Below, one piece after another: positions 1 to 6,747 of a DNA stretch of 64,000 nucleotides. The notes under the pieces are model-generated. The model saw only the letters and a list, made by a program, of their open reading frames with translations, ran no database searches and was not told where the DNA came from. The DNA comes from Flagellimonas abyssi (GTDB lineage: Bacteria > Bacteroidota > Bacteroidia > Flavobacteriales > Flavobacteriaceae): the NCBI RefSeq assembly GCF_019457905.1, contig NZ_JAHZSV010000012.1, positions 62,001 through 126,000 of the forward strand, in the 5' to 3' direction. The translations under genes were made by a program, and so were the position numbers. Every line of letters starts with the position of its first letter. Within the stretch, counting starts at the first letter, position 1.

Positions 1-1170
1 ACGGTAACCGGGAAGAACGTGAGCATGGTGGTGAAAAAGTCCGACTTGAACAAGGCCATCAATGTGATTCACGGACAGATTTTCGGAATCGCCAGGAAAA
101 TCAATTTGGCGTTGTTTGGACACGGCAATGTCGGCGGAACGCTGATCAGTCAAATTCTGGATTCAAAAAATAGTATCGAAGACCGAAAAAGTATTGATTT
201 AAAAGTGTTTGCCGTGGCAAATTCCAAAAAAGTGCTTTTGGATGCTTCGGGAGTTGGTGCTGATTGGAAAGAACGTTTGGAAAACGAGGGACAGCCTTAT
301 CAACTTGAAGATATTACCGCATTTGCGAAACAACATCATTTGGAAAACCTGATTGCTGTGGATAACACGGCGAGCAAAACCTTTGTTGAGCAATACGAAT
401 CATTGATTGAGCACGGTTTTGACTTGGTTTCATCAAACAAAATTGCAAATACGTTGAGCTTTGAGAAATACAAGTCGGTGCGGGCGTGTTTGGACAAGAA
501 TCAAAAGCAATACCTCTACGAAACCAACGTGGGGGCAGGGCTCCCATTGATAGATACCATCAAACTGTTGCATTTGTCCGGTGAGAACATCACTAGAATC
601 AAAGGCGTGTTTTCGGGATCGTTAAGCTATATTTTCAACACCTTTTCCGAGAAAGATGTTTCTTTTTCAGAAATCGTAAAGGAGGCTATGGAAAGCGGCT
701 TTACCGAACCCGACCCAAGAGAAGATTTGTCCGGTAACGATGTGGGAAGAAAACTTTTGATTTTGGCCAGAGAATTGGACCTTCAGAACGAGTTTTCGGA
801 TATTGATGTACAAAACTTGATTCCAGAAGAACTACGAACTTTGGATTTTGAGAAATTCATGGGACGAATAGGGGAGATGGATGATGTTTATAAGAAAATT
901 AAAGAAGACCAGAAACAAGGACACGTGCTTCGCTATATAGGTGATTTACATGGCGATTTGCAACAGGACAAAGGTATTTTGGACGTACAATTGGTGTCTG
1001 TGCCCAAAGAAAGCGCTTTGGGGCAGGTGAAAGGTTCCGATTCCATTATTGAGATTTATACAGAATCCTATGGAGAACATCCCTTGGTAATTCAAGGAGC
1101 AGGTGCAGGAGCCGCTGTAACAGCAAGAGGTGTATTTGGTGACATTTTAAGAATAGCAGAGAAAATATAG
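1..1170 (+). CDS. thrA: Bifunctional aspartate kinase/homoserine dehydrogenase, 3' part
   Basis: The reading frame is already open at base 1, so only the C-terminal part of the gene is in the window. The first ~28 residues look like the end of an ACT domain (GKNVSMVV, LNKAINVIH), followed by a homoserine dehydrogenase domain with the NAD(P)-binding motif LALFGHGNVGG. It would reduce aspartate semialdehyde to homoserine, the precursor of threonine and methionine. The ACT remnant ahead of the dehydrogenase indicates a ThrA-type kinase/dehydrogenase fusion rather than a stand-alone Hom. The missing kinase half lies upstream. metZ, which uses acylated homoserine, is 470 bases downstream. Confidence 0.9.
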   Translation, partial: TVTGKNVSMVVKKSDLNKAINVIHGQIFGIARKINLALFGHGNVGGTLISQILDSKNSIEDRKSIDLKVFAVANSKKVLLDASGVGADWKERLENEGQPYQLEDITAFAKQHHLENLIAVDNTASKTFVEQYESLIEHGFDLVSSNKIANTLSFEKYKSVRACLDKNQKQYLYETNVGAGLPLIDTIKLLHLSGENITRIKGVFSGSLSYIFNTFSEKDVSFSEIVKEAMESGFTEPDPREDLSGNDVGRKLLILARELDLQNEFSDIDVQNLIPEELRTLDFEKFMGRIGEMDDVYKKIKEDQKQGHVLRYIGDLHGDLQQDKGILDVQLVSVPKESALGQVKGSDSIIEIYTESYGEHPLVIQGAGAGAAVTARGVFGDILRIAEKI

Positions 1171-1225
1171 CTTCGACTTCGCTCAGCTACCTGTAATTTA
1201 GGAGTTTCGGTGGCTGAGCGTAGTC
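1171..1225. repeat. Inverted pair of REP-like units after thrA
   Basis: Two copies of a REP-like unit face each other right after the thrA stop. The first (1171-1191) contains GACTTCGCTCAGCTACC and the second (1208-1225) contains GGTGGCTGAGCGTAGTC. They can pair across a 17-base loop and may act as a transcript-end hairpin. Both resemble the perfect arms that flank the next gene, but each carries differences. Confidence 0.7.
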
Positions 1226-1251
1226 TAAATAGCTAGTAAAAAAATCGTTAC

Positions 1252-1276
1252 GGTGGCTGAGCGTAGTCGAAGCCAC
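1252..1276. repeat. Left 25-bp inverted repeat (REP-like) of the GIY-YIG element
   Basis: This unit is the exact reverse complement of 1599-1623, so the nuclease gene sits between perfect 25-bp inverted repeats. The unit is itself an imperfect palindrome, with GTGGCT at one end pairing with AGCCAC at the other. The distance to the ATG is only 7 bases. Confidence 0.85.
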
Positions 1277-1283
1277 AATTAAA

Positions 1284-1598
1284 ATGAAAGGATACGTCTA
1301 CATATTGAAATGTTCAGATGGTAGTTTTTATACAGGGAGCACTATTGACTTGGATAAACGGTTAAAGGAACATCAATATGGGCGGGGTGCCAATCATACC
1401 AAAAAGAGGTTGCCTGTGGAGTGGTTGTATGTTGAAGAGTATTTGAGTATTGCAAAAGCCTTCGAACGCGAAAAGCAAGTTCAAGGATGGTCTAGGCTAA
1501 AAAAGAAGGCGTTGATAACAGGAGAGTTTGATGCGCTGCCAAATTTGTCCGAGTGCAAGAACGAGACGAATTTTAGATATTATAAGGAGAAAAAATAA
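1284..1598 (+). CDS. GIY-YIG nuclease domain protein (UPF0213/YhbQ-like)
   Basis: A 104-residue single-domain GIY-YIG protein. The motifs visible are YVYIL near the N-terminus and YTGST about 12 residues later, a conserved Arg (DKRLKEH), and the metal-binding Glu region AFEREKQVQGW. Stand-alone proteins of this size are widespread and poorly characterised; cleavage or nicking of structured DNA is an inference from the fold. The gene fills the space between two perfect inverted repeats almost exactly: the left arm ends 7 bases before the ATG and the right arm starts at the base after the stop codon. This compact layout suggests that gene and repeats form one unit. Confidence 0.85.
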   Translation: MKGYVYILKCSDGSFYTGSTIDLDKRLKEHQYGRGANHTKKRLPVEWLYVEEYLSIAKAFEREKQVQGWSRLKKKALITGEFDALPNLSECKNETNFRYYKEKK

Positions 1599-1623
1599 GT
1601 GGCTTCGACTACGCTCAGCCACC
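1599..1623. repeat. Right 25-bp inverted repeat (REP-like) of the GIY-YIG element
   Basis: The repeat begins at the base after the TAA stop of the GIY-YIG gene and is the perfect reverse complement of 1252-1276. It contains the core CTTCGACTACGCTCAG and ends 15 bases before the metZ start codon. Confidence 0.85.
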
Positions 1624-1638
1624 TAAAATTGAACTGAA

Positions 1639-2805
1639 ATGAAAGGCAAAAAATTCGAGACGCAAGCAATAAGAACGCAGATGGAGCGCAGTCAAAACTT
1701 GGAGCATTCCAGCCCCATTTATATGACCTCCAGTTTTGTTTTTGAAGATGCGGAGGACATGCGTGCTTCCTTCGCCGAGGAGAAGCAACGGAATATTTAT
1801 TCCAGGTATTCCAACCCCAATTCCAACGAACTCATTGAAAGGGTTTGCCAGATGGAAGGGGCTGAGAGCGGTTTTGCTTACTCCTCCGGTATGTCAGCCG
1901 TTTTTTCAACTTTGGCTGCTTTATTGGATACGGGCGATCACGTGATATCTTCCAAAAGTATTTTTGGGTCCACGCACACCCTGTTCACGCAGTTTTTTCC
2001 AAAGTGGAACATCGAAACCAGTTATTTTGATGCCAATGATCTGTCTCAAATAGAAGGTTTGATCAAACCAAATACCAAGATACTTTATGCCGAGACTCCG
2101 ACCAACCCAGGTGTGGATGTCTTGGATTTGGAAGTGTTGGCCAAAATTGCCAAAAAGCATGATCTTATCTTTATTGTCGATAACTGTTTTGCGACACCGT
2201 ATTTGCAACAGCCGATTAAATTTGGAGCGGATTTGGTTATTCACTCGGGAACCAAGTTGATGGATGGACAAGGAAGGGTTTTGGCCGGAATTACCGTGGG
2301 TGGTGGAGAATTGATGGACAAAGTGTACCGTTTTTCCCGAATTACGGGACCTGCTTTGTCACCGTTCAATGCATGGGTGTTGTCCAGAAGCTTGGAAACC
2401 TTGGCGATTCGGGTGGATAGACACTGTGAGAACGCTTTGAAATTGGCAACCTATTTGGAAAGTCACGATAAGGTTGAATGGGTGAAATATCCATTTTTGA
2501 AGTCGCATCCAAAATATGAAGTCGCCAAAAAACAGATGAAAGCAGGCGGCTGCGTTGTGGCTTTTGAAGTAAAAGGCGGCCTGGAAGCCGGCCGGGAATT
2601 TTTTGACAGTATACAATTGTTATCATTATCGGCAAACTTGGGAGATGCTCGAAGTATCGTTACGCACCCTGCTTCCACGACGCACAGCAAACTGACCACA
2701 GAAGAGCGCAATGCCGTTGGAATTTCGGATGGAATGGTTCGGATTTCGGTAGGCTTGGAACATATTGATGATATTATTGCGGATATTGAGCAGGCTTTGG
2801 GATAA
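1639..2805 (+). CDS. metZ: O-succinylhomoserine sulfhydrylase / trans-sulfuration enzyme
   Basis: A 388-residue PLP-dependent Cys/Met-metabolism enzyme of normal length. The PLP lysine is K206 in HSGTKLMDG, and the family signature region SRYSNPN lies near residue 57. It most likely joins sulfide to an O-acylhomoserine to form homocysteine. Related cystathionine gamma-synthases share this fold, so the exact acyl donor and substrate are uncertain. The location after thrA and near the cys operon supports direct sulfhydrylation. The ATG at 1639 follows the REP-like unit by 15 bases. Confidence 0.85.
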   Translation: MKGKKFETQAIRTQMERSQNLEHSSPIYMTSSFVFEDAEDMRASFAEEKQRNIYSRYSNPNSNELIERVCQMEGAESGFAYSSGMSAVFSTLAALLDTGDHVISSKSIFGSTHTLFTQFFPKWNIETSYFDANDLSQIEGLIKPNTKILYAETPTNPGVDVLDLEVLAKIAKKHDLIFIVDNCFATPYLQQPIKFGADLVIHSGTKLMDGQGRVLAGITVGGGELMDKVYRFSRITGPALSPFNAWVLSRSLETLAIRVDRHCENALKLATYLESHDKVEWVKYPFLKSHPKYEVAKKQMKAGGCVVAFEVKGGLEAGREFFDSIQLLSLSANLGDARSIVTHPASTTHSKLTTEERNAVGISDGMVRISVGLEHIDDIIADIEQALG

Positions 2806-2839
2806 TCTTTCTGCAAGCTGGTTTTGAAGGTGGATTGCC

Positions 2840-2852
2840 AAATTTCCCTATC
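2840..2852 (+). promoter_or_regulatory. Candidate Rrf2 operator motif at the rrf2 promoter
   Basis: AAATTTCCCTATC lies immediately before the Rrf2 start codon and overlaps a -7-like element (TATCTTCG, 2849-2856). Nearly the same motif occurs at 3307-3319 and 3407-3417 in front of the cys operon. This suggests autoregulation; the assignment is inference. Confidence 0.5.
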
Positions 2853-2857
2853 TTCGT

Positions 2858-3268
2858 ATGATGCTCTCCAAGAAGACAAAATATGGATTAAAGGCACTTA
2901 CGTTTCTTGCCAAAGTAAAGGATAGGGAACCTGTGCAGATTGCAGAAATCGCCAAGTGCGAGAATATCTCCCAAAAGTTTCTGGAAAGTATTTTACTTAC
3001 CCTTCGCCGAAACGGATTGCTGGGGTCTAAAAAAGGCAAAGGCGGAGGTTACTATTTGATCAAAGAGCCGAATGAGATTCATATGACCACCGTGATGCGT
3101 GTTCTGGAAGGCCCCATCGCCATGGTACCCTGTGTAAGCTTGAATTTCTACGAAAAATGTGATGACTGTCCAGATGAAGACGAATGCTCCGTGCACAAAT
3201 TAATGCTTCAGGTAAGGGACAGTGCACTCGATGTTTACCGAAATAATACACTGGCCGATTTGCTCTAA
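2858..3268 (+). CDS. Rrf2-family transcriptional regulator
   Basis: A 136-residue Rrf2 protein with an N-terminal winged helix (KTKYGLKALTFLA, then ISQKFLESILLTLRRNGLL) and a Cys-rich C-terminal part with C92, C101, C104 and C110. Rrf2 proteins with such cysteines (IscR, NsrR, RsrR) often bind an Fe-S cluster. CymR-type members control cysteine genes without one. The spacing here, CX8CX2CX5C, is not the standard IscR pattern. It stands directly upstream of the sulfate assimilation genes and is the obvious candidate for their regulator. ATG codons at 2858 and 2861 are both possible starts. Confidence 0.9.
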   Translation: MMLSKKTKYGLKALTFLAKVKDREPVQIAEIAKCENISQKFLESILLTLRRNGLLGSKKGKGGGYYLIKEPNEIHMTTVMRVLEGPIAMVPCVSLNFYEKCDDCPDEDECSVHKLMLQVRDSALDVYRNNTLADLL

Positions 3269-3306
3269 ATCAATGCTTCACGGTTATTTTTAGCTTAAAA
3301 ATTCTC

Positions 3307-3349
3307 AAAATTCCCTATCGATTATCGATAATCTACTAAAACTATAGGG
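3307..3349. promoter_or_regulatory. Palindromic region upstream of the cys promoter
   Basis: This stretch holds AAAATTCCCTATC (3307-3319), a perfect 14-base palindrome GATTATCGATAATC (3320-3333), and CCCTAT (3313-3318) opposed by ATAGGG (3344-3349). It could be a second, upstream Rrf2 site or the transcript end of the rrf2 gene. No T-run follows, so an operator is preferred. Confidence 0.45.
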
Positions 3350-3371
3350 TAAAAGTAAATTTATGGTTCAT

Positions 3372-3406
3372 TTTGCTTTTTCTTCAGAAAAATAATTTTA
3401 CTTTTG
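3372..3406 (+). promoter_or_regulatory. Promoter of the sulfate assimilation operon
   Basis: The Bacteroidetes -7 element TACTTTTG is at 3399-3406, with TTTG at 3372-3375 as a possible -33 element 23 bases upstream. Transcription would start near 3413, inside the palindrome at 3411-3429. Confidence 0.55.
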
Positions 3407-3410
3407 AAAT

Positions 3411-3429
3411 TCCTATCAATTTGGTAGGA
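3411..3429. promoter_or_regulatory. Candidate Rrf2 operator overlapping the cys transcription start
   Basis: An inverted repeat with arms TCCTATC (3411-3417) and GGTAGGA (3423-3429) around a 5-base spacer. It lies just after the -7 element, where a bound repressor would block transcription. Its left half belongs to the motif AAATTCCTATC, also seen at 2840-2852 and 3307-3319. Assignment to the adjacent Rrf2 protein is inference. Confidence 0.55.
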
Positions 3430-3445
3430 TAATAAAAGTTTAAAA

Positions 3446-3709
3446 ATGATTACCGATCAGTTGATTATAAAAGGCGAAAAACAGCAAAGCACGTACACTA
3501 AGGACAGTGCGTCGGAGAGTCCAAAAAGGAGTATAGCAAAATCTATCAGTTGGAGGATAGTTGGAACCGTCGATACCATTATCATATCATGGCTTGTAAC
3601 AGGAACATTGAGCTTGGCATTTTCAATTGGTTTGGTGGAGCTTGTCACCAAAATGGTGCTTTATTTTTTTCACGAAAGAATCTGGAACTCTATAAAATGG
3701 GGTAAATAA
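3446..3709 (+). CDS. DUF2061 small membrane protein
   Basis: An 87-residue protein with a hydrophilic N-terminal tail of ~30 residues and then the DUF2061 pattern: SISWRIVGTVDTIIISW, a second hydrophobic stretch, and the ending HERIWNSIKWG. It is probably an inner-membrane protein with two short membrane segments. Its function is unknown. It is the first gene of the cys operon, 11 bases ahead of cysH, so a role in sulfate uptake or assimilation is suggested by position only. Confidence 0.8.
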   Translation: MITDQLIIKGEKQQSTYTKDSASESPKRSIAKSISWRIVGTVDTIIISWLVTGTLSLAFSIGLVELVTKMVLYFFHERIWNSIKWGK

Positions 3710-3720
3710 AAGTTAGGGCA

Positions 3721-4344
3721 ATGGCATTGACACAAGAGGAAATACAGAATTTAAACCGCCAATTCAAGGGCATTCCACCAGAAGAAATTATTTCATGGGC
3801 CATTAACCATGGAAAAAAACCTGTCGTCACAACTAATTTTAGGCCATACGAGGTTGCAATTCTGCACGCGGTGACCGAAGTGGACAAGAGCATTCCTGTA
3901 ATTTGGTGCGATACTGGGTACAACACCCCACAGACCTATAAACATGCGGAGGAATTGATTGCCCGTTTGGGACTCAACGTTAAATTGTACGTCCCCAAGC
4001 AAACGAGTTCCCATCGCGATGCCGTTATGGGAATCCCTCAAATAGACGACCCGCTGCACCAAGAGTTTACAGAGCAGGTAAAGTTGGAGCCGTTCCGAAG
4101 AGCTATGGAAGAGCACAAACCCGATGTATGGTTCACCAACCTGCGCAAAGGTCAGACCGCCCACAGAGATTCCTTGGATGTGTTGAGCATGAGTAAGGAT
4201 GGTGTTCTAAAAGTGAGCCCTTTTTATCACTGGAGCGATACCCAATTGGATGCCTATTTAAAAGAGCGTCAATTGCCCAACGAACATAAATATTTTGACC
4301 CGACAAAAGTATTGGCGAACCGCGAATGCGGTCTGCACACCTAA
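3721..4344 (+). CDS. cysH: Phosphoadenylyl-sulfate reductase
   Basis: A 207-residue PAPS/APS reductase family protein that reduces activated sulfate to sulfite using a thiol carrier. The catalytic Cys is in the C-terminal ECGLHT. The paired cysteines that bind the 4Fe-4S cluster in APS reductases are absent: the corresponding place reads KLEPFRRA. By sequence this is a PAPS-type enzyme, yet no APS kinase (cysC) is in the window. It lies 11 bases after the DUF2061 gene and is followed by cysD. Confidence 0.85.
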   Translation: MALTQEEIQNLNRQFKGIPPEEIISWAINHGKKPVVTTNFRPYEVAILHAVTEVDKSIPVIWCDTGYNTPQTYKHAEELIARLGLNVKLYVPKQTSSHRDAVMGIPQIDDPLHQEFTEQVKLEPFRRAMEEHKPDVWFTNLRKGQTAHRDSLDVLSMSKDGVLKVSPFYHWSDTQLDAYLKERQLPNEHKYFDPTKVLANRECGLHT

Positions 4345-4398
4345 ATAATATGAATTATCACCTGAATATTAGGGTGATGGATATAAAAAGATATAGCC

Positions 4399-5346
4399 TT
4401 GAGCACACTTGCAGAAGAAATTAAAAAACCAGAGATCTTGAACGGGGTGGAAAGACCCACGGCAAACGCTTTGGAGCATGAAGCCATTTACATTATTCGA
4501 GAAGTAGCCGCACAGTTTGAAAAACCAGTGTTGTTATTTTCTGGAGGAAAAGATTCAATCACCTTGGTACGTTTGGCCCAAAAAGCATTTTGGCCAGCCA
4601 AGATTCCTTTTCCATTGATGCATATTGATACAGGCCATAATTTTCCCGAAACCATAGAGTTTAGGGACAGATTAGTGGAAGAACTCGGAGTGGAATTGAT
4701 CGTGAGAAACGTTCAGGATTCCATCGACGAGGGAAAAGTGGTAGAAGAAACAGGCAAGTACGCCAGTCGCAACATGCTTCAGACCACGACCTTGCTCGAT
4801 GCCATTGAAGAATTCAAGTTTGATGCCTGTATCGGTGGTGCAAGACGCGATGAGGAAAAGGCAAGGGCCAAGGAACGTATTTTTTCAGTGCGTGACGATT
4901 TTGGTCAGTGGGACGAAAAAAACCAACGACCTGAATTGTTCGATATGCTCAATGGAGAAATCGAAATTGGTCAGAATGTAAGAGTATTCCCAATAAGTAA
5001 CTGGACGGAATTGGATGTCTGGAGCTATATCCAAAAAGAACAAATCGAGATTCCATCCATCTATTTTGCGCATAAAAGAAATACTTTCTTGCGAGATGGA
5101 TTGATCTGGTCGGCAGAAGATGATGTGGTATTTAGGGCCGATGACGAACAAGTTGAAGAAAGAATGGTTCGCTTTAGGACTGTTGGTGATATGAGCTGTA
5201 CCGCAGCCGTCGAATCCCATGCCGATACCATCGATAAAGTGGTGGCGGAAATCAGGGATTCCAGAATATCCGAAAGAGGCGCCCGTATCGACGATAAGCG
5301 TTCCGAGGCGGCCATGGAAAAACGTAAACAACAAGGATACTTTTAA
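4399..5346 (+). CDS. cysD: Sulfate adenylyltransferase subunit 2
   Basis: A 315-residue ATP sulfurylase small subunit with the PP-loop SGGKDSITL at ~residues 49-57. With CysN it makes adenosine 5'-phosphosulfate from ATP and sulfate. The start is a TTG at 4399: an in-frame stop at 4384 rules out anything further upstream, and the TTG gives the usual length. The 54-base gap after cysH holds a small hairpin (ATCACC at 4357 with GGTGAT ending at 4378). Confidence 0.93.
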   Translation: MSTLAEEIKKPEILNGVERPTANALEHEAIYIIREVAAQFEKPVLLFSGGKDSITLVRLAQKAFWPAKIPFPLMHIDTGHNFPETIEFRDRLVEELGVELIVRNVQDSIDEGKVVEETGKYASRNMLQTTTLLDAIEEFKFDACIGGARRDEEKARAKERIFSVRDDFGQWDEKNQRPELFDMLNGEIEIGQNVRVFPISNWTELDVWSYIQKEQIEIPSIYFAHKRNTFLRDGLIWSAEDDVVFRADDEQVEERMVRFRTVGDMSCTAAVESHADTIDKVVAEIRDSRISERGARIDDKRSEAAMEKRKQQGYF

Positions 5347-5421
5347 AATGGTTGATAGTTTATAGTTGGTTGTTTTTTGAAGGATTGACGACCAATAACG
5401 AATAACCATTAACGAACAACA
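5347..5421. repeat. Degenerate heptad repeats in inverted blocks
   Basis: The gap between cysD and cysN shows 7-base periodicity. The right block (about 5389-5421) reads ACCAATA, ACGAATA, ACCATTA, ACGAACA. The left block (about 5349-5372) has the opposite orientation, with units such as GTTGATA, GTTTATA and GTTGGTT. The units resemble a decayed form of the ACCCTTA heptamer at 40137-40967. The blocks face each other and could form an imperfect hairpin. Confidence 0.5.
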
Positions 5422-5425
5422 ACAT

Positions 5426-6673
5426 ATGGAAGTTTTAAAAATAGCAACAGCAGGAAGTGTAGACGACGGTAAAAGTACCTTGATAGGAAGACTGCTTTAC
5501 GATACAAAATCAATGACCGACGATAAGTTGGAGGCCATTGAACGAACAAGTAAGCAAAAGGGATACGACTACCTCGATTTTTCCTTGGCAACCGATGGAT
5601 TGGTGGCCGAAAGAGAGCAGGGCATCACCATTGATGTGGCTCACATTTACTTTTCAACACCGTCAAAAAGTTACATTATTGCCGATACACCAGGCCATGT
5701 GGAATATACCCGAAACATGGTTACGGGAGCCTCGACTTCTCAGGCATCCATTATTTTGATAGATGCTCGAAAAGGTGTTATCGAGCAGACACACCGTCAC
5801 TTTTTTATCAATAACCTGCTTCGCATAAAGGACGTAATCGTGGCCATCAACAAAATGGACCTTGTCGATTTCTCCGAAGAAACCTACAACAAAATCAAAG
5901 CAGATTTTGAGGAGTTGATGAAAAAGAGGGATTACCAAGACCAAAATATCACATTCATCCCGGTAAGTGCGTTGAAAGGGGATAATGTGGTGAATGCTTC
6001 AGAAAAGACACCTTGGTACAAAGGCCAAACGCTTTTGGAGCATTTGGAAGAATTGGACCAGAAGGATATCTACAATACAGGTACGCCACGTTTCCCGGTT
6101 CAGTATGTGATTCGTCCCAAAACTGATGACTTTCACGATTTCCGTGGATTTGCAGGAAAGGTATATGGCGGAGAACTGAGCGTAGGGGACGAAGTGGTGG
6201 TGTTGCCATCAATGACCCGTTCTACAATCAAGGACATTTATTTTTACAATAAACAATACAAAACAGCACCTCGGAGATCTTCGGTGACCATTACTTTGGA
6301 AGATGAGGTAAATGTAAGTAGAGGCGATATGTTGGTCAAGGCAAATGATTTGCCAACAATCGACAAACAGCTTACGGCAACCATTTCTTGGATGGATAGT
6401 GCGAGTTTCACTCCCGGCGGCAAGTATACCTTGCAGCACGGAGTAAATAAGGTGCTGGCCAAGGTCGATGCCATTGAACATAAAATTCACCCTGATTATT
6501 CAGGAATAGAGGAGAATGTTACCTCTCTTCAAATGAACGATATCGCCAAAGTGCGTTTAAGGCTGAACAAACCTATTTTTTATGATAGGTTCAAAGACCA
6601 TCGCACCAACGGGTCTTTTATCATAATCGACAGCCGAACAAACACAACGGCAGGTGTTGGATTTATAGAATAA
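5426..6673 (+). CDS. cysN: Sulfate adenylyltransferase subunit 1 (GTPase)
   Basis: A 415-residue translational-GTPase-fold protein. It has the P-loop AGSVDDGKST, the switch II motif DTPGHVEYTRNM and the guanine specificity motif NKMD. It couples GTP hydrolysis to APS synthesis by CysD. The length is that of CysN alone: there is no C-terminal APS kinase domain as in CysNC fusions. It is separated from cysD by 79 bases of heptad-like repeat and followed by the sulfite reductase gene. Confidence 0.95.
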   Translation: MEVLKIATAGSVDDGKSTLIGRLLYDTKSMTDDKLEAIERTSKQKGYDYLDFSLATDGLVAEREQGITIDVAHIYFSTPSKSYIIADTPGHVEYTRNMVTGASTSQASIILIDARKGVIEQTHRHFFINNLLRIKDVIVAINKMDLVDFSEETYNKIKADFEELMKKRDYQDQNITFIPVSALKGDNVVNASEKTPWYKGQTLLEHLEELDQKDIYNTGTPRFPVQYVIRPKTDDFHDFRGFAGKVYGGELSVGDEVVVLPSMTRSTIKDIYFYNKQYKTAPRRSSVTITLEDEVNVSRGDMLVKANDLPTIDKQLTATISWMDSASFTPGGKYTLQHGVNKVLAKVDAIEHKIHPDYSGIEENVTSLQMNDIAKVRLRLNKPIFYDRFKDHRTNGSFIIIDSRTNTTAGVGFIE

Positions 6674-6747
6674 AAGTCTTGCACTTAGATGTAAGAACAA
6701 GGAGTTTATTTAATTTAACTCTATTAAAAAGATAGGAAAACTAGATT

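Noticed and set aside
2359-2897. Minus-strand open frames within and after metZ
   Set aside because: They lie opposite a clear PLP enzyme gene, overlap one another, and have no recognisable domains. They look like shadows of the coding strand.
4357-4378. Terminator between cysH and cysD
   Set aside because: ATCACC/GGTGAT gives only a 6-bp stem with no T-run, so it was noted with cysD but not called a terminator.
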